Shown: positions 1 to 8,281 of the stretch, piece by piece
How the letters are laid out: each line of letters starts with the position of its first letter
Numbering within the stretch: the first letter of the stretch is position 1
Assembly: GCA_964515195.1 (NCBI GenBank)
Contig: CAZETK010000040.1
Span: forward strand, 1-30,767
Length of the DNA: 30,767 nucleotides
From: Ga0074139 sp964515195
GTDB lineage: Bacteria; Bdellovibrionota; Bdellovibrionia; Bdellovibrionales; Bdellovibrionaceae
Reading direction: 5' to 3'
Program-made: the position numbers and the translations under genes
Notes under the pieces: model-generated
The model's input: the letters and a program-made list of their open reading frames with translations, nothing else
Told to the model about the DNA's origin: nothing
Database searches by the model: none

Positions 1-84
1 ATAATGAACGACAGTGTTATGGATCAAAGTATTTACGAATCCATCGCAGAGCCGAAACATAATTTTAATACTCAGGAGAAATGA
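1..84 (+). CDS. Possible 3' end of a coding region (or 26-residue ORF)
   Basis: Frame 1 is open from the first base and stops with TGA at 82-84. It has ATG codons at 4 and 19 and ends in the residues NFNTQEK. The reading looks protein-like, but it is too short to judge. The window starts inside or just before it, so it could be the tail of an upstream gene. An AGGAG at 74-78 lies just before the stop, but no convincing gene follows it: the ATG at 81 gives 16 codons only. No family can be assigned. Confidence 0.25.
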   Translation: MMNDSVMDQSIYESIAEPKHNFNTQEK

Positions 85-165
85 CATGGACTAAACTTAG
101 TCTGGATTTAAATCCTACTGCAACACAATAAATTTAAAATCGAATCTTGCCCTTTCCGCCGAGCC

Positions 166-978
166 ATGGAAACACTTAGCCTTATGAAAATAATCAATCA
201 CGAATTCAGCCTACGTCCCACTATCAAAATTTTAACTTTAAATGCTGTTGTGGTCTCGGCCATTGTGTTCACCTCTTTGGCCGTGAATGCGCAAAGCTCG
301 GTGCCGGCCGATACCGAAACTGACACCTCAAAATGGAGTCATGAGTCAGAATTGGCCATCGTAACCGTAGACGGCAACACCGAGTCTGAAAGTTATAACG
401 GAAAGCAAAAAACAACTTATGCATGGGACCGAAATGCTCTTGTTATTGCGGGTCGCTATCTGGAAACGAAATCTGAAGGCATTAAAACCGCTAAAAATTG
501 GGCTGCCTCAGGTCGGTACGAGCGTAGTGTCAGCGCTATCTGGAAATACTATCTCGGCCACGGGGCTGAATCGGATGTGTTTAACGGTTATATCCAAAAG
601 GACAATACCGATATCGGTGCCCAGTACGAAATTCTGAAGACGGAAAAGCAGACTTGGGTTGCGGAAGTCGGTTATCGATATTCCCATCTTTATGATATCA
701 ATCGCGCCAATAGTTATGAAGACACAGGTCGCTTGTTCACTCAGTATAATCACGTATTGGCTGATAATCTCCGCTTTGAATACTGGGTAGAATATCTTCC
801 CAACTTTGACAATCCGGATCGGTACTTCATCAACACAGAACCGAGTTTGAATGTGATGCTGAATAAAATCTTCTCTTTGAAAACAGCCTACTTAGTAAAG
901 TATCAGAACCTTCGTGTCCCTCCCAACGAAGAAAATATCGACACCACTTTCACAACATCATTAGTAGCGAAATTTTAA
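166..978 (+). CDS. DUF481 family outer-membrane beta-barrel protein (YdiY-like)
   Basis: This is a predicted outer-membrane protein of the DUF481 (YdiY) family, whose function is not established. The 270-residue product has a hydrophobic N-terminal segment at about residues 22-40 followed by A-V-N-A-Q, a signal peptidase I site after residue 42. The mature part runs through alternating aromatic/polar strands typical of barrels: GRYLETKSEG, WKYYLGHGAE, DIGAQYEILK, WVAEVGYRYSH, RFEYWVEYLP, LKTAYLVKYQN. It ends in Phe (SLVAKF), the usual C-terminal signature for barrel assembly. A second in-frame ATG at 184 gives a more usual signal-peptide length, and neither start has a good ribosome-binding site. 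The gene stands alone, with 183 bases before the next gene. The family call is from recognition of the domain pattern; no search was run. Confidence 0.8.
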   Translation: METLSLMKIINHEFSLRPTIKILTLNAVVVSAIVFTSLAVNAQSSVPADTETDTSKWSHESELAIVTVDGNTESESYNGKQKTTYAWDRNALVIAGRYLETKSEGIKTAKNWAASGRYERSVSAIWKYYLGHGAESDVFNGYIQKDNTDIGAQYEILKTEKQTWVAEVGYRYSHLYDINRANSYEDTGRLFTQYNHVLADNLRFEYWVEYLPNFDNPDRYFINTEPSLNVMLNKIFSLKTAYLVKYQNLRVPPNEENIDTTFTTSLVAKF

Positions 979-1161
979 TCATTTTTCTTTAGGCGACTGT
1001 GGTCATTTTGGAGATTTGTGTTTTCCATGAGACATTTCTTAATGGAAATTTCCCTCCTCGCAGTGTAAATTTCACATGTTAAGTTCTTTGACTCTTGTGA
1101 AGCCAGTGGCTTTTTGAGACAAAGATAGAATTCCAAAATTGGACTCCCCTGAGAGGACCCT

Positions 1162-1722
1162 ATGAAATATCGTATCCGCTTATCTGACATTCCCGAAGAC
1201 GGTAAAGAGTTCCACTTGACTCGAGAGACTAAAGAACTGAACGGTATACTTCAGGATCTTATTCAGGATGAAGACTATGACATCAAATTCCAAATTCGAC
1301 CTATCAACAATCGGGATTATTTATTGACGGGGACCCTGAAAACCCGCTCGCCTCAAGACTGCTCTTTATGTGGGTTGGATTTTAAATTCCCAGTTGTGGC
1401 CCAGCTTCACGAGATCCTTATCCCTCCGCAGCCTCAGCACCGGACAGGCCAGTACGCTCGGGTTAACCACGTTTCTGATGCGGGTAATCAAGGTCCCGGA
1501 TCGCTGGAATACGACGAGGACTTGCATTTCAATGTGGGTGAATACGCCCATGAAGCCATTGCTCTAGAGATCCCCTTCAACGCAAAGCCAGAGGCCGATC
1601 CAAAGGGAAATTGTAAGATTTGCGGACTCAATATGGAGACCCACAATTTTGGATATGACGAGCCCATGTCGAAAGATGAGCCTCACAACCCATTTGCAGC
1701 TTTGAAGAATCTCAAACTCTAA
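1162..1722 (+). CDS. yceD: YceD/DUF177 protein (linked to 23S rRNA accumulation)
   Basis: This is a YceD-like DUF177 protein. In other bacteria and in plastids this family is linked to 23S rRNA accumulation, and its gene very often sits directly before rpmF, as here. The 186-residue product shows the family layout: an N-terminal region (residues 1-60), a C-S-L-C pair at 67-70, a long acidic middle (EYDEDLHFNVGEYAHEAIALEIP) and a C-terminal C-K-I-C-G pair at 151-154, then a short tail with NPFAALKNLKL. The two CxxC pairs could bind zinc. ATG 1162 is preceded by GAGAGGA at 1151-1157, which fixes the start. It is probably the first gene of the yceD-rpmF-fab operon. The family is clear; the molecular role is inferred from homologues. 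Confidence 0.88.
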   Translation: MKYRIRLSDIPEDGKEFHLTRETKELNGILQDLIQDEDYDIKFQIRPINNRDYLLTGTLKTRSPQDCSLCGLDFKFPVVAQLHEILIPPQPQHRTGQYARVNHVSDAGNQGPGSLEYDEDLHFNVGEYAHEAIALEIPFNAKPEADPKGNCKICGLNMETHNFGYDEPMSKDEPHNPFAALKNLKL

Positions 1723-1768
1723 GAAACCAGAGAAGGTTTCCAACAATGAAGTTGATTTTACACAGAAT

Positions 1769-1788
1769 AAAGGGCATTTTGGCCCTTT
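1769..1788 (+). terminator. Hairpin between yceD and rpmF, possible attenuator
   Basis: AAAGGGC (1769-1775) pairs exactly with GCCCTTT (1782-1788) around a 6-base loop. The following bases (CGAATTTTGTTT) are only partly T-rich, so this would be a weak intrinsic terminator or a processing/attenuation site between yceD and rpmF. It lies 47 bases before the L32 start. Confidence 0.35.
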
Positions 1789-1834
1789 CGAATTTTGTTT
1801 GATTAAGACACAAGACAGTTTAACGAGGTAAGTC

Positions 1835-2026
1835 ATGCCAACTCCTAAGAAGAAAACCTCACGCTCAAAGCGTGGAATGAGAAGATCCCACGATGCTATT
1901 TCAGCTCCGGCGATAGCGATCGATAAGAAATCTGGTGAATTGGTTCGCCCTCACCGTGCTTTTAAGGGCGCCGATGGGGCCTACTACTACAAAGGTAAAC
2001 AAATCAGCGCCAGTAAAAGCGAATAA
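1835..2026 (+). CDS. rpmF: 50S ribosomal protein L32, cysteine-free form
   Basis: This is ribosomal protein bL32 of the large subunit. The 63-residue length and the N-terminal PTPKKKTSRSKRGMRRSHD are diagnostic. The later VRPHRAF and YYYKGKQI correspond to the two halves of the zinc-ribbon region in other L32 proteins. This copy contains no cysteine at all, so it is the zinc-independent (C-minus) type. GAGG at 1824-1827 precedes the ATG. It follows yceD and precedes fabH by 16 bases. In most proteobacteria plsX lies between rpmF and fabH, but here there is no room for it. Confidence is very high. Confidence 0.97.
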   Translation: MPTPKKKTSRSKRGMRRSHDAISAPAIAIDKKSGELVRPHRAFKGADGAYYYKGKQISASKSE

Positions 2027-2042
2027 GCTTTAGGGGAATATC

Positions 2043-3032
2043 ATGGCAGATAGATATCGCACCCGGGTCGCAGGAACAGGAAGTTACCTCCCGGAAAAGC
2101 TGCTAACGAATCAAGACTTGGAAAAAATGGTGGAAACAAGCCACCAGTGGATTGTCGAAAGAACCGGAATTCACCGCCGTCATATTGCGGCTCCAGAAGA
2201 GGCCACGTCGGATCTTGCTTATCATGCTTCTGTCCAGGCTCTTGCAGACGCCAAGTTGACCCCCCAAGATATCGACGCGATTTTTCTTTGTACCGTAACT
2301 CCTGATCAACCGATGCCAGGCTCCGCCTGCTTTCTTCAATCGCGACTGGGATGTCGTAGCATTATGGCGGTTGATATGAACGCGGCCTGCAGCGGCTTTT
2401 TGTATGGGTTAACACTGGCTGATCAAACGATCCGAACAGGCCTTTACAAGCATGTTCTGGTCATAGGAGCTGAAACTTTAAGTCGCTATCTTAATTACAA
2501 AGATCGGGAAACCTGTATTCTATTCGGCGATGGCGCCGGCGCCTGGGTGCTTTCACAAACTCATGCGGATGATCCCAACGTCATCAAAACGTCCCATATG
2601 CACGCAGAAGGAAGTCTAGCAGACCTACTGACTTTAGAAGTAGGCGGAGCTCGTCGCCCCTTTCAAAGTCCTGACCAAGATGGACGTTTTATGAAGATGA
2701 AGGGTCGCGAGATTTTTAAAAATGCCGTTCGCACCATGGCTCATACTTGCAAAGAGGCACTGGCCGCTAATGAGATGACCATGGATCAGGTCGACTGGCT
2801 TGTTCCCCATCAAGCTAATTCGCGTATTATCGAAGCTGTGGCCCATCAGTTTGATTTTCCTCTCGATAAAGTCATTGTGACTGTCGATGAAACGGCTAAC
2901 ACTTCGGCTGCGTCGATCCCTTTAGCTTTTCAGATTGCACGGAATGATGGGCGCCTTAAACGGGGTCAAAACTTGCTTCTGACTGCGTTTGGTGCTGGTC
3001 TTACTTCCGGCTCTATGATGCTAAAATTCTAA
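2043..3032 (+). CDS. fabH: 3-oxoacyl-ACP synthase III (FabH)
   Basis: FabH is beta-ketoacyl-ACP synthase III. It condenses an acyl-CoA primer (usually acetyl-CoA) with malonyl-ACP to start type II fatty-acid synthesis in the cytoplasm. The 329-residue product has normal family length. The catalytic triad is visible: Cys116 in NAACSGFLYGL, His256 in PHQANSRI and Asn286 in TANTSAASIPLA. The thiolase-fold end motif GAGLTSGSMMLKF is also present. AGGGGAA at 2032-2038, just before ATG 2043, is a good ribosome-binding site. It is followed by fabD after 13 bases, so the two are probably cotranscribed. Primer specificity (straight or branched) cannot be read from the sequence. Confidence 0.96.
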   Translation: MADRYRTRVAGTGSYLPEKLLTNQDLEKMVETSHQWIVERTGIHRRHIAAPEEATSDLAYHASVQALADAKLTPQDIDAIFLCTVTPDQPMPGSACFLQSRLGCRSIMAVDMNAACSGFLYGLTLADQTIRTGLYKHVLVIGAETLSRYLNYKDRETCILFGDGAGAWVLSQTHADDPNVIKTSHMHAEGSLADLLTLEVGGARRPFQSPDQDGRFMKMKGREIFKNAVRTMAHTCKEALAANEMTMDQVDWLVPHQANSRIIEAVAHQFDFPLDKVIVTVDETANTSAASIPLAFQIARNDGRLKRGQNLLLTAFGAGLTSGSMMLKF

Positions 3033-3045
3033 CGAGGTTTTACAT

Positions 3046-4017
3046 ATGAAAACTGCGATTGTCTTTCCAGGCCAAGGCTCTCAAGCCCTCGGCATGGGCT
3101 TGTGGCTTTATCAGAACTTTCCTTTAGCTCAACAAACGTTTGATGAAGCCTCGGGGGCCCTGGGATTGGATATTAAGAAACTTTGTTTTGAATCCTCAGA
3201 GGCCGAACTGGCTCTAACTCAAAACACTCAACCTGCCTTGCTTTGCGTTTCCACGGCCACCCAGCGAGTACTTCGCGAAACAACTGGATTGCAACCCACA
3301 ATCACAGCGGGACATTCTATTGGTGAATATGCCTCTCTGGTGATGGCGGATGTTCTAGATTTTGTCACAGCAATGAAGGCTGTTCGACTCCGTGGTGAGG
3401 CTATGCAAGCTGCCGTTCCCGTGGGCCAAGGTGGAATGGTAGCGGTTCTGGGTTTGAATGAAGAGCAGATCCAAGCCCTTTGCCAATGGGCAGAGTCCGC
3501 TTCGGGACAGGGGCCTGTTCAAGCGGCGAATTATAATTGTCCGGGACAGGTTGTTATCAGTGGAAATTTGCAAGCTCTTAATTATTTACGCGAAAACTTT
3601 AAACCTGAAGTGGTTCCTGGCGAAACAAAACGGGTGAAGTTTATTCCACTGAATGTGTCAGCTCCGTTTCATTGCTCTATGATGAAACCGGCCGAAGATA
3701 AGATGAAAGAATTTTTAACTCCCCTCGCCTTTCAAAAACCCCGATATCCCATTGTTCAGAACCTCACGGCTACCATTTCTACCGAACCCGAAATGATTAA
3801 AAAAAATTTGATCGCTCAGGTTTCTGGAGCTGTTCGCTGGACCCAATCCATTCAAACCATTCGAAGCCATGGGGTTCAAAACTATATTGAGTGTGGACAT
3901 GGCTCGGTTCTGAAAGGCCTCATTAAAAAGATCGATGACCAGGCCGAAGTTTACAGCCTGCAAAGCCTTGAAGATTTAAAGTCCCTAGAGGGGATTTTGA
4001 AGGCATCGGGTCAATAA
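3046..4017 (+). CDS. fabD: Malonyl-CoA:ACP transacylase (FabD)
   Basis: FabD transfers the malonyl group from malonyl-CoA to acyl carrier protein, supplying the extender for FabH and FabF. The 323-residue product begins FPGQGSQALGMG (oxyanion Gln at residue 11). It carries the nucleophile Ser91 in AGHSIGEYASLV, Arg116 in AVRLRGEAM and the catalytic His209 in SAPFHCSMM, all in the expected order. Length is slightly above the usual 305-310 residues. The ATG is preceded by ACGAGG at 3033-3038. fabG follows after 50 bases. Function is secure from the active-site motifs and operon position. Confidence 0.96.
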   Translation: MKTAIVFPGQGSQALGMGLWLYQNFPLAQQTFDEASGALGLDIKKLCFESSEAELALTQNTQPALLCVSTATQRVLRETTGLQPTITAGHSIGEYASLVMADVLDFVTAMKAVRLRGEAMQAAVPVGQGGMVAVLGLNEEQIQALCQWAESASGQGPVQAANYNCPGQVVISGNLQALNYLRENFKPEVVPGETKRVKFIPLNVSAPFHCSMMKPAEDKMKEFLTPLAFQKPRYPIVQNLTATISTEPEMIKKNLIAQVSGAVRWTQSIQTIRSHGVQNYIECGHGSVLKGLIKKIDDQAEVYSLQSLEDLKSLEGILKASGQ

Positions 4018-4067
4018 TCGAGAAAATAGCTTGTCTGGAAAATGGAAATTGCTCTAGGCTGACCCAC

Positions 4068-4811
4068 GTGTCGAATTTAAACGATTTATCATTTTTTGTA
4101 ACCGGTGGAAGCCGTGGAATTGGGCGCGCTATTGTGCAAGCACTGGCCCAAGCCGGCGCCAAAGTGGCCTTTTCTTATGCAGCTAATGAACAGGGTGCTC
4201 GGGATGTTTTAGCCAGCCTACCGGGTGAAGGTCATTTCATCGTACCCCTTCGGCTAGAAGATCCTGAAAGCATTCAACAGGCTATCGACAAAGTCCTTGA
4301 AAAATTTCCTCAGATTTCTGGTCTGGTGAACAATGCGGGTCTGACTCGTGACACCCTTATGTTACGTATGAAACTTCAAGATTGGGATGATGTTCTAAAT
4401 GCCAACTTGCGAGGCAACTTTCTAGTCACTCAAGGCTTTTTAAAGTCTTTTATGAAGTCTCGCCAAGGTTCAATTGTGAACATAGCTTCGGTCATTGGCC
4501 GTACCGGGAATCCGGGGCAAACCAACTATGCGGCTAGCAAGGCCGGTCTTATCGGTTTTACAAAGGCTTTGGCTCGCGAAGTCGGGTCACGAGGTATCCG
4601 CGTAAATTGCGTAGCCCCAGGCTTTATTAAAACCGATATGACCAAGAACCTTCCTGAAGAGGTTCAAAAACAACTATTATCCCAGATACCTTTAGGGTAT
4701 CTTGCAGAACCTGAGGAGGTGGCCGCTGCGGTCAAGTTCCTCCTGAGTCCAGAGTCCCGCTACATAACGGGACATACTCTGGATGTTAATGGCGGCATGT
4801 ACATGAATTAA
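4068..4811 (+). CDS. fabG: 3-oxoacyl-ACP reductase (FabG)
   Basis: FabG is the NADPH-dependent short-chain reductase that converts 3-oxoacyl-ACP to 3-hydroxyacyl-ACP. The 247-residue product has the Rossmann motif TGGSRGIGR (12-20), NNAG (88-91), and the catalytic residues Asn113, Ser141, Tyr154 and Lys158 (TNYAASKAG). It ends with the family tail TGHTLDVNGGMYMN. Translation starts at GTG 4068: the upstream frame holds a stop and no in-frame ATG precedes the Rossmann fold. There is no strong Shine-Dalgarno sequence, so translation may depend partly on upstream fabD, which ends 50 bases before. Its place between fabD and acpP separates it from other SDR enzymes, such as the one at 29792. Confidence 0.95.
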   Translation: MSNLNDLSFFVTGGSRGIGRAIVQALAQAGAKVAFSYAANEQGARDVLASLPGEGHFIVPLRLEDPESIQQAIDKVLEKFPQISGLVNNAGLTRDTLMLRMKLQDWDDVLNANLRGNFLVTQGFLKSFMKSRQGSIVNIASVIGRTGNPGQTNYAASKAGLIGFTKALAREVGSRGIRVNCVAPGFIKTDMTKNLPEEVQKQLLSQIPLGYLAEPEEVAAAVKFLLSPESRYITGHTLDVNGGMYMN

Positions 4812-4820
4812 GAATTTAAG

Positions 4821-4869
4821 AGGAGATTAAAATATGGAAAATACTGAAAAAGAAACCTTAGGAGGAAAA
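4821..4869 (+). promoter_or_regulatory. Second in-frame start and ribosome-binding site upstream of acpP
   Basis: AGGAG at 4821-4825 is followed after eight bases by ATG 4834. This opens the acpP frame and encodes 12 extra residues that themselves contain the second Shine-Dalgarno sequence (codons Leu-Gly-Gly-Lys at 4858-4869). The arrangement could give two ACP forms, or ribosome loading that boosts the main start at 4870. It is seen directly in the sequence; use of the upstream start is unproven. Confidence 0.45.
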
Positions 4870-5106
4870 ATGTCAATCAGTCCGAAAGTAAAAGAAATCA
4901 TCGTGGAACAATTGGGTGTTGATCCCGAGAAAGTAAAGCCAGAGGCTTCTTTTATCGATGACCTTGGCGCAGACAGCTTGGATATCGTAGAGCTGGTCAT
5001 GGCCATGGAAGAAGAATTTGATTTGGAAATTCCCGATGAGGACGCTGAGAAGTTAAAAACTGTTCAGGACGTTGCCAGTTACCTTCAGAAGAAGGGTAAA
5101 GCCTAA
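4870..5106 (+). CDS. acpP: Acyl carrier protein (AcpP)
   Basis: This is the acyl carrier protein of fatty-acid synthesis. From ATG 4870 it is 78 residues, the normal ACP length, and highly acidic. Ser36 in GADSLDIVELVM is the attachment site for 4'-phosphopantetheine. I chose this start because AGGAGG lies at 4859-4864, five bases before the ATG, and because the protein then aligns with standard ACPs (SISPKVKEIIVEQLGV). However, an in-frame ATG at 4834 has its own AGGAG at 4821-4825 and would add the 12 residues MENTEKETLGGK. Both starts could be used. fabF follows after 5 bases. Confidence 0.95.
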   Translation: MSISPKVKEIIVEQLGVDPEKVKPEASFIDDLGADSLDIVELVMAMEEEFDLEIPDEDAEKLKTVQDVASYLQKKGKA

Positions 5107-5111
5107 GAGTT

Positions 5112-6377
5112 ATGGAAACAACTCGAGGTCAGATTTCACTTCGTAGAGTTGTGGTCACCGGGATAGGGGCTGTCAGCCCCCTGGGCACAACTTGGTCTGA
5201 AACCTGGTCTCAGGCCCTTCAGGGGAAATCCGGAATCGCCCCGATTACGAAATTTCCTACTGAAGGTTTCGATGTAAAATTTGCGGGTGAGGTCAAAAAC
5301 TTCAACTCGGATCTTTACGTCGAAAAGCGAGAGCAGAAAAAAATGGATATGTTCATCCACTATGCTATCGCCTCCACAAAAATGGCTCTTGAAAATGCGC
5401 AGCTAACAATCAACGATGATCTGTCCATGCGTACAGGGGTTATGATCGGGGCCGGAATGGGGGGACTCCCCTGGATCGAAGAACAACATCAACGGATGTT
5501 AGAAAAAGGCCCAGGTCGTGTCAGCCCATTTTTTATTCCCTCGGTCATCACTAACTTGGCTTCAGGCCAAGTCAGCATGATGTTCAATGCTAAAAACGTT
5601 AATTACTCCATCACCAGTGCTTGTGCCACAGGCGTTCACTCCATTGGTGAGGCTTTCCGTTACATTATGTACAACAATGCTGATGTGATGATCGCAGGCG
5701 GAACGGAAAGCGCGATTTGTCCCCTGGCCATTGCCGGATTTGGCAATATGAAAGCCCTGTCCACGCGCAATGATGCCCCTGAAAAAGCCAGTCGCCCCTT
5801 TGATAAAGATCGTGATGGTTTTGTCTTAGGCGAAGGCTGTGCTGTCTTGATTTTGGAAAGCCTCGAGCACGCCCTAAAACGTGGAGCCAATATTCTATGT
5901 GAAGTGACAGGTTATGGCGCCTCAGCGGATGCGTACCATATGACCTCCCCCGCTCCTGAGGGAGCCGGTGGTCAGCACGCAATGCAAATCGCTTTGCAAG
6001 AAGCCGGTATCAATCCTAATGAAGTTCAATACGTCAATGCCCATGCGACTTCCACTCCCATGGGGGATGGGCTCGAAACAACGGCCTTGAAAAAGGTTTT
6101 TGGAGATCACGCAAAAGATCTTTGGATATCAGCCACTAAGTCTATGACAGGCCATTTGTTGGGCGCAGCTGGAGCCTTGGAAAGTGCTTTTTGCGTTCAA
6201 GCCCTTGTTGACCAAGTGGTTCCTCCAACCATTAATCTTGAAAATCCCAGTGAAGATTGTGACCTTGACTACGTGGCGGGCGAGGCTCGTCGCGGAAAAA
6301 TTAATTATGCTCTTAATAACAGCTTTGGATTTGGCGGTACCAACGGCTCCTTGATATTTTCCCGCTTTAATAAATGA
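5112..6377 (+). CDS. fabF: 3-oxoacyl-ACP synthase II (FabF)
   Basis: FabF is beta-ketoacyl-ACP synthase II, the elongating condensing enzyme. The 421-residue product starts with RRVVVTGIGAVSPLG at residues 11-25, slightly later than usual. It has the Cys-His-His triad: Cys171 in SACATGVHSIGEA, His311 in NAHATSTPMGD and His348 in KSMTGHLLGAAG. It also carries the C-terminal NSFGFGGTNGSLIF motif. It follows acpP by 5 bases and overlaps rpiB by the four bases ATGA (6374-6377), so translation of rpiB is probably coupled. No separate fabB, fabA or fabZ gene is seen in the window. Confidence 0.96.
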   Translation: METTRGQISLRRVVVTGIGAVSPLGTTWSETWSQALQGKSGIAPITKFPTEGFDVKFAGEVKNFNSDLYVEKREQKKMDMFIHYAIASTKMALENAQLTINDDLSMRTGVMIGAGMGGLPWIEEQHQRMLEKGPGRVSPFFIPSVITNLASGQVSMMFNAKNVNYSITSACATGVHSIGEAFRYIMYNNADVMIAGGTESAICPLAIAGFGNMKALSTRNDAPEKASRPFDKDRDGFVLGEGCAVLILESLEHALKRGANILCEVTGYGASADAYHMTSPAPEGAGGQHAMQIALQEAGINPNEVQYVNAHATSTPMGDGLETTALKKVFGDHAKDLWISATKSMTGHLLGAAGALESAFCVQALVDQVVPPTINLENPSEDCDLDYVAGEARRGKINYALNNSFGFGGTNGSLIFSRFNK

Positions 6378-6808
6378 AAGCCATTCTGATTGCCTCAGAT
6401 CATGCCGGTGTCGAATACAAGCGTCGACTCCAAGAAAGCTTTTCCGATTGGAGCTGGAAGGATCTTGGGCCATTTGATACAGCCTCTGTGGACTACCCGG
6501 ATTATGCGGATCATGTGGCCCATTATATCAATGACCACCCTGATGAAATGGCCATCCTAATTTGCGGATCGGGACAAGGCATGGCAATAAGAGCGAACAA
6601 GTATCCTAATGTTCGAGCCGCCTTATGTTACAATGAGACTGTGTCTTGTTTAAGTCGTGCTCATAATAATGCCAACATCCTTTGCTTGGGCTCTCGTGCT
6701 GTTGATTTTGAAACAGCTGAAAAAATTGTCACAGCATTCTTCAACACTCCCTTCGAAGGCGGGCGTCATGCTCCACGTGTTGAAAAGCTTAGCCTGCCTC
6801 TAAAGTAG
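6374..6808 (+). CDS. rpiB: Ribose-5-phosphate isomerase B
   Basis: RpiB interconverts ribose 5-phosphate and ribulose 5-phosphate in the pentose phosphate pathway. The 144-residue product shows the RpiB/LacAB signature: SDHAGVEYK with Asp9 and His10, catalytic Cys64 in LICGSGQGMAI, NKYPNVRAALC, and His97 in SRAHNNANILCLGSR. The start codon ATG overlaps the fabF stop (ATGA), indicating translational coupling. The rpiB-glyA neighbourhood after a fatty-acid cluster is a common arrangement in several phyla. LacA/LacB-type sugar isomerases share the fold, but the context and motifs favour RpiB. Confidence 0.93.
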   Translation: MKAILIASDHAGVEYKRRLQESFSDWSWKDLGPFDTASVDYPDYADHVAHYINDHPDEMAILICGSGQGMAIRANKYPNVRAALCYNETVSCLSRAHNNANILCLGSRAVDFETAEKIVTAFFNTPFEGGRHAPRVEKLSLPLK

Positions 6809-6904
6809 ATCCTTTCCTCTTCACGAACAGGAATTCTGTTAAGGGATTGCGTTTTTTCAGTGAAGAATGTGGGAGGGCTATTTGATGATTTTTATTCTGC
6901 TCTA

Positions 6905-6934
6905 AGCCACTTCAGCGGGTTGCCCTAGGTGGCT
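6905..6934 (+). other. Stem-loop in the leader of glyA
   Basis: AGCCAC (6905-6910) pairs with GTGGCT (6929-6934), and inside it GGG (6917-6919) can pair with CCC (6923-6925). The structure lies 52 bases before ATG 6987 in the rpiB-glyA gap. It has no T-tract, so it is not a standard terminator. I compared the leader with glycine, THF and ZTP riboswitch consensus by eye and saw no match. It may be an RNA processing or stability element. Confidence 0.3.
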
Positions 6935-6986
6935 GTCTATGGAATGATTGTGGCACGATTTTGAACACCCTTATTTTGGAGAGTTT

Positions 6987-8240
6987 ATGACTTGGTCTTC
7001 TTCTCAGAATTTACAAGAGTCTGATCCTGAAGTTTTTAAGATTATTGAAAAAGAGACGCACCGTCAGAAGACGGGGCTTGAGATGATTGCCAGTGAGAAC
7101 TACACCTCTTTGGCTGTGATGCAAGCCCAAGGCAGCACGCTCACCAATAAGTACGCTGAGGGTTACCCTAACAAGCGCTATTATGGCGGCTGCCATTTTG
7201 TTGATGAAGTGGAAACTTTGGCCATCGAAAGAGCTAAGAAAATATTTGGATGTGAATTTGCCAACGTTCAACCTCATTCAGGGTCTCAAGCGAATATGGC
7301 TGTTTACCTGGCCGCTTTAAAGGCTGGTGAAACCATTCTAGGAATGGATCTTGCCAATGGGGGGCACCTCACCCATGGAAGCCCTGTGAATTTTTCTGGG
7401 ATGCTTTTTCACGCCACTAGCTACAAGTTGGATTCAGAAACTGGCCGATTGAATTACGATACGATTCTTAAGACGGCTCGAGAAGTTAAGCCTAAGTTAA
7501 TCATCGCGGGCTATAGTGCTTATCCACGGGTTTTGGATTTTGTGAAGTTTAAGGAAATCGCTAATGATGTGGGGGCTCAACTTCTTGTGGACATGGCTCA
7601 CTTTGCAGGGCTTGTGGCCACCGGTCATCACCCGACTCCGATTCCGTATGCGGATTATGTGACCTCTACCACTCATAAAACTCTTCGTGGGCCTCGCGGT
7701 GGAATTATTCTGACAAACAGTGAAGAAAAAGCCAAGACCATGAACTCACGGATTTTTCCTGGCATTCAAGGTGGTCCGCTGGAGCATGTGATTGCGGCAA
7801 AAGCGGTGGCTTTCGGTGAGGTTTTGCAACCTGATTTCAAAAACTATATGGGTCATGTTGTTGAAAATGCCAAAGCTTTGGCTGAGAGTCTTCTTTCCGA
7901 AGGCTTACAACTTGTAACGGGTGGCACGGACAATCACCTTCTGCTGGTGGATCTTTCTGAAACGCCTGTCACGGGTAAAGTGGCTGAGACGGCTTTGGAT
8001 GAAGCCGGAATCACAGTTAATAAAAATACTGTTCCCAATGAAAAGCGCTCGCCTTTTGTCACCAGCGGAATTCGAATCGGCACTCCCGCATTGAGCACTC
8101 GTGGAATGCGCGCTTCTGAAATGAAGATCATTGCCAAGTGGATTTCTCAAGTTTTGAAAAATCCCGAAGATGGAAATCTTAAGGCTAAAATCAAGTCTGA
8201 AGTCGAGACTTTGTGCCAGCAATTTCCGCTTTATTCCTAA
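6987..8240 (+). CDS. glyA: Serine hydroxymethyltransferase
   Basis: GlyA is the PLP enzyme that converts serine and tetrahydrofolate to glycine and 5,10-methylene-tetrahydrofolate, feeding purine, thymidylate and methionine synthesis. From ATG 6987 the protein is 417 residues, the usual length. GGAG at 6978-6981 supports this start over the upstream in-frame TTG at 6948. Family motifs are present: LEMIASENYTS, NKYAEGYPNKRYYGG, ANVQPHSGSQANMAV, DMAHFAGLVA, and the PLP-lysine motif TSTTHKTLRGPRGG. The C-terminal SGIRIGTPALSTRGM is also typical. It lies 178 bases after rpiB with a possible hairpin in the leader, so it may have its own promoter or processing site. Confidence 0.97.
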   Translation: MTWSSSQNLQESDPEVFKIIEKETHRQKTGLEMIASENYTSLAVMQAQGSTLTNKYAEGYPNKRYYGGCHFVDEVETLAIERAKKIFGCEFANVQPHSGSQANMAVYLAALKAGETILGMDLANGGHLTHGSPVNFSGMLFHATSYKLDSETGRLNYDTILKTAREVKPKLIIAGYSAYPRVLDFVKFKEIANDVGAQLLVDMAHFAGLVATGHHPTPIPYADYVTSTTHKTLRGPRGGIILTNSEEKAKTMNSRIFPGIQGGPLEHVIAAKAVAFGEVLQPDFKNYMGHVVENAKALAESLLSEGLQLVTGGTDNHLLLVDLSETPVTGKVAETALDEAGITVNKNTVPNEKRSPFVTSGIRIGTPALSTRGMRASEMKIIAKWISQVLKNPEDGNLKAKIKSEVETLCQQFPLYS

Positions 8241-8281
8241 ATCTTCAGCATCGCAGATGTTCCTATGGTAGCCTATAAATC

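Noticed and set aside
5665..5982. 105-codon minus-strand ORF inside fabF
   Set aside because: It is antisense to a certain gene and is explained by the codon bias of fabF.
6809..6986. Glycine, THF or ZTP riboswitch in the glyA leader
   Set aside because: The leader has a hairpin but none of the conserved sequence blocks of these riboswitches that I could find by eye.
6948..6986. TTG start for glyA at 6948
   Set aside because: ATG 6987 has a ribosome-binding site and gives the normal length.
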